Source: Bacilli bacterium (GTDB lineage: Bacteria > Bacillota_I > Bacilli_A > RF39 > UBA660). From it: DNA of 6,197 nucleotides. The notes under the pieces were generated by a model. That model saw nothing but the letters and a program-made list of their open reading frames with translations, did not search any database and was not told the DNA's origin. Positions 1 to 4,997 of this stretch are shown piece after piece. The number at the start of each line of letters is the position of its first letter. The stretch's first letter is position 1. The stretch spans positions 1 to 6,197 of the forward strand of contig CAADST010000059.1 in NCBI GenBank assembly GCA_900751815.1, given 5' to 3'. The position numbers and the translations under genes were made by a program.

Positions 1-2
1 AT

Positions 3-98
3 GGTAAAGAAAAATCTAATAACTTAAATACTTATAAACTAAAAAGATATTATGTATATCGCGAGTATAGTTTAGAAGATTTTAAAAAGTTATTATAG
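3..98 (+). CDS. 3' end of an unidentified plus-strand gene
   Basis: Reading frame 3 is open from the left edge to a TAG at 96-98, giving 31 codons. The encoded tail is lysine- and tyrosine-rich and ends in the amphipathic segment YSLEDFKKLL, which looks like the C-terminal helix of a real protein. The stop lies just before a hairpin terminator shared with the convergent clpB gene, the expected layout for the end of a transcription unit. The start and any domains are outside the window and I do not recognise the family. The ATG at position 1 is in another frame and hits a stop after eight codons, so it is not the start of this gene. Confidence 0.55.
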   Translation, partial: GKEKSNNLNTYKLKRYYVYREYSLEDFKKLL

Positions 99-129
99 AA
101 AAAACCTATTGCGATTTTGCAATAGGTTT
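99..129 (-). terminator. Intrinsic terminator of clpB, probably bidirectional
   Basis: A perfect 11-bp stem (102-112 with 119-129) has a 6-nt loop. Read on the minus strand it is followed by a run of six T (complement of 99-104), as expected for a rho-independent terminator. The stem starts inside the clpB stop codon (128-130). In the plus direction the tail is TTTATTTAAT, a weaker U-tract that may still end the convergent gene whose stop is at 96-98. Confidence 0.85.
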
Positions 130-2239
130 ATTTAATATTGATAACAAATTCACCAGATTTATCTAGATCAACAACTATAGTTGAACCAACATTTAAATTT
201 GTATCAATTAATTTATGAGCAATTAAACTTTCAATATTTTTAGTAATATATCTTCTTATTGGTCTTGCTCCATATCTCTCATCATAGGCATCACTCACTA
301 TTTTATCTTTAACATCTTTTGTAATTTCTACATGTAAGTAATTTTGTTCAAGTCTCTTATTTAATTCACCGATAAGTTTATCTACTATTTCATAAACTGT
401 ATCTTTCTTTAGAGAATTAAATACAATTATCTCATCAATACGATTGATAAATTCAGGACGAAATGTATTTTTTAATTCATTTAATACAAGTTCCTTAGCA
501 TTATCTTGATTATCTAGAATATATTCACTACCCAAATTACTTGTCATGATAATAATAGTATTTTTAAAGTCTACTGTTCTTCCTTGCGAATCAGTAAGTC
601 TACCATCATCAAGAATTTGTAAAAGTATATTAAAAACATCTTTATGAGCTTTTTCGATTTCATCGAATAATACTATAGAATATGGGTTTCTTCTGACCGC
701 TTCAGTTAGTTCTCCACCTTCATCATATCCAACATATCCTGGAGGAGCACCAACTAAACGAGAAACATTAAAAGCTTCCATATATTCAGAACAATCGATT
801 CTAATCATATGTCTTTCATCATCAAATAACTCATAAGCAAGACTTTTGGCAACTTCCGTTTTACCAACACCAGTTGGGCCTAAAAATATAAATGAACCAA
901 TTGGTTTATTAGGGTCTTTAATGCCACTTCTTGCTCGAATTATTGCCTCACTTACTAAATGAAGAGCATCATCTTGTCCCATAACTCTCATCTTTAAGCG
1001 ATCATACAAGTGTAATAATTTATCTTTTTCGCTGCTTACTAATTTAGAAACTGGAATATGGGTCCAACGAGAAATAATCTCCGCAATACCTTCTTCATCA
1101 ACAACATCTGATAAAATATTATTTTGATTACTTTCTTGTAAAGCCTTTAATTCTGATTCAAGTTTTGGAATAGTACCATGACGAAGTCTTGCACTAGTCT
1201 CTAAATCATAATTATTTTCGGCGGTTTGTAAATCAAAACGAGCACGCTCCAGTTCTTCCTTCTTTTTATTGATGTTATCTTTAACTTCTTTTTCTTCTTC
1301 CCATTTATTCCGCATTTCTTGTTCTTTAGCTTTTAAATCATCTAATTCTTCATTAATTTTTTCTAATCTTGCTTTACTAATTTCATCTTTTTCGCGTCTT
1401 ATTGCTTGTCTTTCTATTTCTAGACTCATAATTTTTCTGGTAAGTTCATCAAGTTCAACTGGTACTGAATCAAGTTGCATCTTGATTGTGGCACAAGCTT
1501 CATCCACCAAATCGATTGCTTTATCTGGTAAATATCTATCAGTTATATATCTATCCGATAATGTTGCCGCTGCAACTAAAGCACTATCTTTAATAGTAAC
1601 ACCATGAAATATTTCAAATCTTTCTTTTAAACCTCGAAGAATGGTAATTGTATCTTCTACATTTGGTTCACTAACTAAAACTTTTTGAAATCTTCGCTCT
1701 AACGCTCCATCTTTTTCAATATACTTACGATATTCATTTAGAGTTGTTGCCCCAATAACATGGACTTCACCACGCGCAAGCATTGGTTTTAACATGTTAG
1801 ATACATCCATAGCTCCAGTATCTCCAGCCCCAACAATCATGTGAATTTCATCAATAAACATAATAATATTACCATCACTATTTTTTATTTCTTTTAAGAC
1901 CGCTTTTAGTCTTTCTTCAAATTCTCCACGATATTTAGCACCAGCAACTAAAGCTCCTAGGTCTAGTTCCCAAATAGTATGATTTTTCAAACTATTTGGG
2001 ACATCGCCTTTAACGATTCTTTGAGCTAGTCCTTCCACTATCGCTGTTTTACCTACCCCGGGTTCACCAATTAAAACTGGATTATTTTTACTTTTGCGTG
2101 ATAAAATTCTAATAACATTTCTTATTTCTTCATCACGACCAATAACAGGATCAACTTTATTATCTTTAACATTTTCCGTTATATCCCGCCCATATTTATT
2201 TAAAACATCTTTTAATTCTTCATTATTTTCTGGATACAT
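128..2239 (-). CDS. clpB: ClpB disaggregase (Hsp100), form lacking the N-terminal domain
   Basis: ATP-dependent cytosolic disaggregase that, with DnaK/DnaJ/GrpE, threads aggregated proteins through a hexameric pore. The 703 residues show two AAA+ modules. NBD1 has Walker A GEPGVGKT (58-65), Walker B IIMFIDE (125-131), pore loop KYRG (102-105) and the ERR arginine-finger segment (181-183). A charged coiled-coil M-domain spans about 258-385, which separates ClpB from ClpA, ClpC and ClpE. NBD2 has GPTGVGKT (454-461), pore loop GYVGY (501-505), VLFDE (523-527), sensor-1 TSN (566-568), FINR (597-600) and sensor-2 GARP (657-660). Full-length ClpB is near 860 residues. Here about 140 N-terminal residues (Clp_N) are absent, as in mycoplasma ClpB. 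This is not a truncation artefact, because a strong SD (AAAGGAGGG, 2245-2253), promoter and CIRCE operator sit directly upstream of the ATG. Monocistronic; probably heat-induced through HrcA. Confidence 0.97.
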   Translation of the reverse strand: MYPENNEELKDVLNKYGRDITENVKDNKVDPVIGRDEEIRNVIRILSRKSKNNPVLIGEPGVGKTAIVEGLAQRIVKGDVPNSLKNHTIWELDLGALVAGAKYRGEFEERLKAVLKEIKNSDGNIIMFIDEIHMIVGAGDTGAMDVSNMLKPMLARGEVHVIGATTLNEYRKYIEKDGALERRFQKVLVSEPNVEDTITILRGLKERFEIFHGVTIKDSALVAAATLSDRYITDRYLPDKAIDLVDEACATIKMQLDSVPVELDELTRKIMSLEIERQAIRREKDEISKARLEKINEELDDLKAKEQEMRNKWEEEKEVKDNINKKKEELERARFDLQTAENNYDLETSARLRHGTIPKLESELKALQESNQNNILSDVVDEEGIAEIISRWTHIPVSKLVSSEKDKLLHLYDRLKMRVMGQDDALHLVSEAIIRARSGIKDPNKPIGSFIFLGPTGVGKTEVAKSLAYELFDDERHMIRIDCSEYMEAFNVSRLVGAPPGYVGYDEGGELTEAVRRNPYSIVLFDEIEKAHKDVFNILLQILDDGRLTDSQGRTVDFKNTIIIMTSNLGSEYILDNQDNAKELVLNELKNTFRPEFINRIDEIIVFNSLKKDTVYEIVDKLIGELNKRLEQNYLHVEITKDVKDKIVSDAYDERYGARPIRRYITKNIESLIAHKLIDTNLNVGSTIVVDLDKSGEFVINIK

Positions 2240-2263
2240 ATTATCCCTCCTTTTACATGATGT

Positions 2264-2292
2264 ATTGTATCACCAAAATTAGCACTTGTCAA
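2264..2292 (-). promoter_or_regulatory. Sigma-A promoter of clpB
   Basis: On the minus strand there is a perfect -35 TTGACA (complement of 2287-2292), a 17-bp spacer and the -10 TACAAT (complement of 2264-2269). Transcription should start near 2257, leaving a leader of about 18 nt that begins just before the SD. The -35 lies in the spacer and arm of the CIRCE element, so HrcA binding would occlude RNA polymerase directly. Confidence 0.9.
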
Positions 2293-2305
2293 GCATGAGT
2301 GCTAA
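2279..2305. promoter_or_regulatory. CIRCE operator (HrcA binding site)
   Basis: The left arm TTAGCACTT (2279-2287), a 9-bp spacer and the right arm GAGTGCTAA (2297-2305) match the CIRCE consensus TTAGCACTC-N9-GAGTGCTAA at all but the innermost base of the left arm. The symmetry extends outward to 13-bp arms (2274-2286 and 2298-2310). CIRCE is the known operator of the heat-shock repressor HrcA. It overlaps the clpB -35 box, so clpB is expected to be repressed by HrcA and released by heat or chaperone titration. No CtsR-type heptad repeat was seen beside it. Confidence 0.96.
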
Positions 2306-2311
2306 TTTTGT

Positions 2312-2347
2312 AAAAAAAATAATATACTTATGACAAAGTATATTATT
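2312..2347 (-). terminator. Intrinsic terminator of the miaA-glycosidase operon
   Basis: A perfect 12-bp stem (2318-2329 with 2336-2347) has a 6-nt loop and, on the minus strand, runs into eight T (complement of 2312-2319). Each stem strand has only one G or C, so stability rests on length. The stem contains the stop codon of the upstream gene (2343-2345). It separates that operon from the CIRCE element that starts about ten bases further on. Confidence 0.85.
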
Positions 2348-3563
2348 CTACAACTTTAAATATTGTTGGTATACCTCTAGTCTTATGTTCTAATGCTGAA
2401 TTAATAGGATCATTAATAAGCTCATTATTTACTACCATTGCACTAGAAGTTCCCCCATCTAAGTTGGCGGCATTTATAGCACCATAATTTTGCATAATTT
2501 CTGCTAAATCCCGAATAGAAGCCCCTTCAGTTCTAAATTCATTAGAATCAACTACCAACATTAAAACGATACCATCTTTTCTTTGACCTATCGCAGTCCT
2601 AGCAGCATAACCCCAACCACCATTACCACGAATTTCAGCCATATTACCATTAACAATTAAAAATGGCCCCATAGTTACAGCATCTCTAATTCCATAATCA
2701 AGAGCATCAGTAGCATTTGCATCGCGCAGTAATAGTAATCTATTTTCTAAATCAAAACCAATTATACCACCATTCATTGAACTATATGCATTATCAGTTA
2801 TTATTTTACCATCAGCAATAGTTACTCCCAAAGGATTAGCACCATTACTATTATAATTTGGATCGTAAAAACCTCCGCCATTAATAGCTAAAACGGCATC
2901 TTGTTCACGAGCCATATCATAAATATATTGTCCTCCACTACCTAAATATTTACTTAAACCAACTCTTATTTTACTAGGATCATATATAACTGCAAGATAT
3001 GCATCACAACCATTAACCTCAAATTCAATTATTTTATATAAAGCATCTTCATCTCTTTCAAGTACAGCCCTTTCATATTCATTTGCATATACTACTACTT
3101 CATCAAAAGTTATCAAATTAGGATTAGTATTCTCATCACTTCTGCTAACATAATTATTAGCTAAAACTTCATTTATTGTATCATCATTATAAAACCATTT
3201 ACAATAATGTTGATGATTCATCGTCGCCATGGCTGTTGTAATTAACCAAGTCCGAAAATTATCTACTGGGCCATATAAAACAAATAAAAATACAGAACAT
3301 CCAACAGCATAAATGCCTATAAAAGTAGAAAATATAATTACTTTTGATTTTTTAAAACCTCTACGATATCTAAATCTAATAAGTAAGAATACACTATATA
3401 TTAAAAGAATAACACTAAGTATTAAAATAGTTAAAGATAATCTTCTATTAATATCACTAATTAAATAATCACTATTACATCCTATTATAAAGAATACTAA
3501 ACTAGTAAATATCAAAAACAAACTACTAAGTAATAAAATTATCCCCTTTTTCTTTGAATTCAT
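2343..3563 (-). CDS. Membrane-anchored phosphodiester glycosidase family protein (NAGPA domain)
   Basis: 406 residues. Three hydrophobic segments (about 7-28, 42-63 and 75-97) are separated by basic loops (KKK at 4-6; RFRYRRGFKK at 63-72). The positive-inside rule therefore puts the C-terminal domain outside the cell. That domain, about 180-406, has the hallmarks of the NAGPA/phosphodiester glycosidase family (formerly DUF2233): AINGGGF (226-232), GVTIADGKI (246-254), RTAIGQRKDG (322-331), LMLVVD (334-339) and NLDGGTSSAM (367-376). The family includes the human uncovering enzyme that removes GlcNAc from mannose-6-phosphate diesters, and bacterial exopolysaccharide or wall-linked relatives; the substrate here is unknown. 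The start at 3563 follows AAAGTGGTGA with 7 nt spacing. It lies 22 nt after miaA and is probably cotranscribed with it. A surface polymer role is inference from topology and family. Confidence 0.88.
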   Translation of the reverse strand: MNSKKKGIILLLSSLFLIFTSLVFFIIGCNSDYLISDINRRLSLTILILSVILLIYSVFLLIRFRYRRGFKKSKVIIFSTFIGIYAVGCSVFLFVLYGPVDNFRTWLITTAMATMNHQHYCKWFYNDDTINEVLANNYVSRSDENTNPNLITFDEVVVYANEYERAVLERDEDALYKIIEFEVNGCDAYLAVIYDPSKIRVGLSKYLGSGGQYIYDMAREQDAVLAINGGGFYDPNYNSNGANPLGVTIADGKIITDNAYSSMNGGIIGFDLENRLLLLRDANATDALDYGIRDAVTMGPFLIVNGNMAEIRGNGGWGYAARTAIGQRKDGIVLMLVVDSNEFRTEGASIRDLAEIMQNYGAINAANLDGGTSSAMVVNNELINDPINSALEHKTRGIPTIFKVVE

Positions 3564-3585
3564 AATTTATTCACCACTTTAATAT

Positions 3586-4461
3586 TTATACCATATTTTG
3601 TTTATTATTACAACTATCTATATACTTTTTTACTTCGTTTATAGTTTTATCAAAATTAGCAAAATCAACTAGAAACCAAGTTATATCCATTTTATTATTA
3701 AACCAAGTATATTGTCTTTTTGCATAATGTCTAGAATTTTTCTTAATTAGCTCTTTAGCCTCTTCTAAAGTAATCTCCCCATTTAAATAACTTATAACTT
3801 CTTTATAACCTATTGCTCTATTAAGTATTTTAGAATTTTTATCTTTATTATATAGATTCTTTACTTCTAAAACTAAGCCATCATTAAACATTTTATCAAC
3901 TCGTTCATTAATTCTTGCATATAATTTATCTCTACTTGTAGTAAGACCAATAAATAAAGTATTTGGATAAAGTAGTTTCGGTTCAACAGTATCAGTTATT
4001 TTTTTATTTAAAAAACGAATCATTCTAACTCTGTTGTTTTTATCAATTTGACTATTTTTATCCTTTTTTAAGACCATTTCATATAATTCTTCATTACTAT
4101 AATCTTCATAAGTTTCGCTATTTTCATCTTCATAAAAACGATAATCCATTAAAGCAGCACTAACATACAATCCAGTTCCGCCACAGATAATAACATTTTT
4201 ATTTTTGTACTCTTCAAGTATTTTTCTTACATCTTTTTGATATTCACAAACACTATATTCTTCATCTATATTTTTTATATCAATTAAATAATGTTTAATA
4301 CCTTCTTTTTCATCTTCAGTTACTTTAGCACTACCAATATCAAGTCCTTTATATATTTGAACAGCATCGGCATTAATAACTGGAGCATCTAAATATTTAG
4401 CCAGTTCAATACTCATTTTAGTTTTTCCTACCCCAGTTGGGCCAACAATTACTACAATCAT
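3586..4461 (-). CDS. miaA: tRNA dimethylallyltransferase MiaA
   Basis: Transfers the dimethylallyl group of DMAPP to N6 of A37 in tRNAs reading UNN codons, giving i6A. From the ATG at 4459-4461 the protein has 291 residues, slightly short of the usual 300-316. Visible motifs: P-loop GPTGVGKT (7-14), NADAVQIY (30-37) with the conserved Asp, DIGSAK (41-46), GGTGLY (94-99) with the catalytic-loop Thr, NRAIGYKE (214-221) and RHYAKRQYTWF (244-254). The frame stays open three codons further to a GTG at 4468-4470. However, that GTG is part of the SD AGGTGA (complement of 4467-4472), which is well spaced for the ATG at 4461, so I chose the ATG. First gene of an operon with the glycosidase gene 22 nt downstream. 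Confidence 0.96.
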   Translation of the reverse strand: MIVVIVGPTGVGKTKMSIELAKYLDAPVINADAVQIYKGLDIGSAKVTEDEKEGIKHYLIDIKNIDEEYSVCEYQKDVRKILEEYKNKNVIICGGTGLYVSAALMDYRFYEDENSETYEDYSNEELYEMVLKKDKNSQIDKNNRVRMIRFLNKKITDTVEPKLLYPNTLFIGLTTSRDKLYARINERVDKMFNDGLVLEVKNLYNKDKNSKILNRAIGYKEVISYLNGEITLEEAKELIKKNSRHYAKRQYTWFNNKMDITWFLVDFANFDKTINEVKKYIDSCNNKQNMV

Positions 4462-4478
4462 GAAAATCACCTAAGAAT

Positions 4479-4507
4479 ATTATATAGAAAAATGTATTAA
4501 AAAACAA
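4479..4507 (-). promoter_or_regulatory. Promoter of miaA
   Basis: Minus strand: -35 TTGTTT (complement of 4502-4507), 17-bp spacer, perfect -10 TATAAT (complement of 4479-4484). The predicted start, near 4472, falls at the first base of the miaA SD, so the leader would be only about ten nucleotides. The -35 hexamer abuts that of a divergent plus-strand promoter (4508-4536). Confidence 0.7.
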
Positions 4508-4536
4508 TTGTAATATTTTAAAATTTTTGGTATATT
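4508..4536 (+). promoter_or_regulatory. Promoter of the putative antisense RNA
   Basis: Plus strand: TTGTAA (4508-4513), 17-bp spacer, TATATT (4531-4536), with a predicted start near 4543. No protein-coding start follows. Instead an intrinsic terminator appears about 70 nt downstream, which suggests a dedicated small-RNA promoter. It is back to back with the miaA promoter: the two -35 boxes are adjacent across CAATTG (4505-4510). Confidence 0.6.
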
Positions 4537-4542
4537 ATATAT

Positions 4543-4613
4543 GTAAGTGTTACCCGCATTGGGTAGCATCGATTGTGTTTCGACGCTACATTTTATTTGT
4601 TGGCGTCTTTTTT
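4543..4613 (+). ncRNA. Putative small antisense (antitoxin-like) RNA
   Basis: A plus-strand transcript of about 70 nt is predicted between the promoter at 4508-4536 and the terminator at 4582-4613. Its 5' part folds as a perfect 5-bp hairpin (TACCC, loop GCATT, GGGTA, 4551-4565). It is antisense to the last codons, stop and 3' UTR of the small hydrophobic-peptide ORF on the minus strand, the tail-to-tail overlap known from txpA/RatA-type type I toxin-antitoxin pairs. Its first 25 or so nucleotides nearly repeat the 5' end of the opposing mRNA. Both ends are predicted and there is no match to a named RNA family that I can state. Confidence 0.55.
4582..4613 (+). terminator. Terminator of the putative antisense RNA
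   Basis: The stem GACGCTA (4582-4588) pairs with TGGCGTC (4601-4607), and six T follow at 4608-4613. The one non-Watson-Crick position is a U.G wobble on the plus-strand RNA but would be an A.C mismatch on the minus strand, so the hairpin is built for plus-strand transcription. The loop is 12 nt. Confidence 0.65.
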
Positions 4614-4676
4614 CTGGTTACCATAAATAATGATAACTAAAATTATAATTACTTGAAGAAAAATATCTTCGTTCAT
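4593..4676 (-). CDS. 27-residue hydrophobic peptide, candidate type I toxin
   Basis: The ORF starts at ATG 4674-4676 and stops at TAA 4593-4595. The peptide opens with the acidic MNED, continues as a single membrane-spanning stretch (FLQVIIILVIIIY, residues 6-18) and ends with a charged tail (KKDANK). This size and design is typical of type I toxins and small holin-like peptides. I do not recognise a specific family: it lacks the proline of Fst-like toxins. An SD, AAAGGAG (complement of 4689-4695), lies 12 nt upstream of this ATG. It is better spaced (7 nt) for an ATG at 4679-4681 that opens the two-codon ORF ATG CAA TGA, whose stop overlaps the toxin start, suggesting reinitiation. The SD can be sequestered by leader structure. 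A plus-strand antisense RNA covers the 3' end. Toxicity is inference. Confidence 0.55.
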   Translation of the reverse strand: MNEDIFLQVIIILVIIIYGNQKKDANK

Positions 4677-4688
4677 TGCATTATCACA

Positions 4689-4735
4689 CTCCTTTACAGG
4701 ATAACCTTCCTAACCCCCAAAGAAGGAGGAAAGTT
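4689..4735 (-). promoter_or_regulatory. Structured leader and SD of the small-peptide mRNA
   Basis: In minus-strand RNA a 9-bp stem forms between the complements of 4727-4735 and 4703-4711, with one U.G wobble and a 15-nt loop. The loop side includes CTCCTT (complement of 4723-4728), which could pair with AAGGAG of the SD (4689-4694). A small TCCT/AGGA hairpin (4690-4701) also covers the SD. These mutually exclusive pairings look like translational control of the peptide ORF. Folding was done by eye. Confidence 0.5.
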
Positions 4736-4775
4736 GGACAACACGATGCCTCACCAATACAGGTAACAGTTATCT

Positions 4776-4803
4776 ATTATAAAGAAAAATTTTGATATTG
4801 CAA
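4776..4803 (-). promoter_or_regulatory. Promoter of the small-peptide mRNA
   Basis: Minus strand: TTGCAA (complement of 4798-4803), 16-bp spacer, perfect TATAAT (complement of 4776-4781), predicted start near 4769. The leader to the toxin ATG is about 92 nt. Three Spo0A-box-like heptamers lie immediately upstream of the -35. Confidence 0.7.
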
Positions 4804-4807
4804 GCGA

Positions 4808-4834
4808 TTCGACATATATCGACATGGTTCGACA
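4808..4834 (-). promoter_or_regulatory. Three phased Spo0A-box-like sites
   Basis: On the minus strand three heptamers, TGTCGAA (4828-4834), TGTCGAT (4818-4824) and TGTCGAA (4808-4814), are each separated by 3 bp, an exact 10-bp period. The known Spo0A box is TGNCGAA, and tandem boxes at one-helical-turn spacing are typical of Spo0A-activated promoters. Two copies match fully and the middle one differs at the last base. The nearest box ends 4 bp from the -35 and is centred near -42 relative to the predicted start, a position suited to activation. An OmpR-family regulator using direct repeats is an alternative. Confidence 0.65.
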
Positions 4835-4914
4835 AAAATATTAAATTAGAAAGAATAATTATAGGAGTAAAACAAAATATTAATTTCCCAATTCTTGGTT
4901 TCTGTCAAAAATTG

Positions 4915-4945
4915 TATAATTTTCAACCGAACGGTTGATTTTTTT
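4915..4945 (+). terminator. Terminator-like hairpin or operator upstream of the surface-protein gene
   Basis: The stretch 4835-4997 contains no convincing gene. A TATAAT at 4915-4920 is followed at once by the palindrome TCAACCGAACGGTTGA (4922-4937) and eight T (4938-4945). Read as RNA this is a 6-bp stem with a GAAC loop and U-tract, a plus-strand terminator or attenuator. Read as DNA, the palindrome sits at the start site of a promoter with that -10, an operator position. No good -35 is present for the TATAAT (TTCTTG at 17 bp). Downstream, TTGGGTA (4944-4950) can pair with TACCTAA just ahead of the SD. Confidence 0.5.
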
Positions 4946-4997
4946 TGGGTAGAATGGGAAAAAATAGGGGTACCTAATTGGAGGAGAAAATTTTATA

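Larger units (their letters stand above)
4548..4768. repeat. Imperfect inverted repeat bounding the small-peptide locus
   Basis: The arm at 4548-4571 and the reverse complement of 4744-4768 share TGTTACC, then ATTGG, then GCATCG, about 20 of 25 positions. Within the first 15 positions the only two differences are C/T transitions, and both give G.U pairs if the minus-strand RNA folds 5' end to 3' end. In plus-strand RNA they would be A.C mismatches. The arms begin within a few bases of the predicted 5' ends of the two convergent RNAs. Confidence 0.8.

Noticed and set aside
1269..1607. 112-codon plus-strand open frame antisense to clpB
   Set aside because: Serine- and leucine-rich shadow of the coiled-coil M-domain of clpB; no SD or promoter, and the opposite strand is a well-conserved gene.
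128..2239. ClpC or ClpE instead of ClpB
   Set aside because: The long charged coiled-coil M-domain of about 125 residues and the CIRCE control fit ClpB; ClpC has a short M-domain and ClpE a zinc finger, neither seen.
2094..2282. 62-codon plus-strand open frame over the clpB start
   Set aside because: Shadow of the clpB 5' end and promoter; no SD, and it runs through the CIRCE-promoter region.
4544..4772. MITE-like element with terminal inverted repeats flanked by TA
   Set aside because: The arms match only about 80 percent and their differences preserve RNA wobble pairing on one strand. The interior holds promoters and an ORF, and a TA duplication in AT-rich DNA is uninformative. Additional genomic copies would reopen this.
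4792..4820. Plus-strand promoter TTGATA-17-TATATC across the Spo0A-box region
   Set aside because: The -10 is weak, the boxes fit the opposing minus promoter better, and no plus-strand gene starts in the range before the 4922-4945 hairpin.
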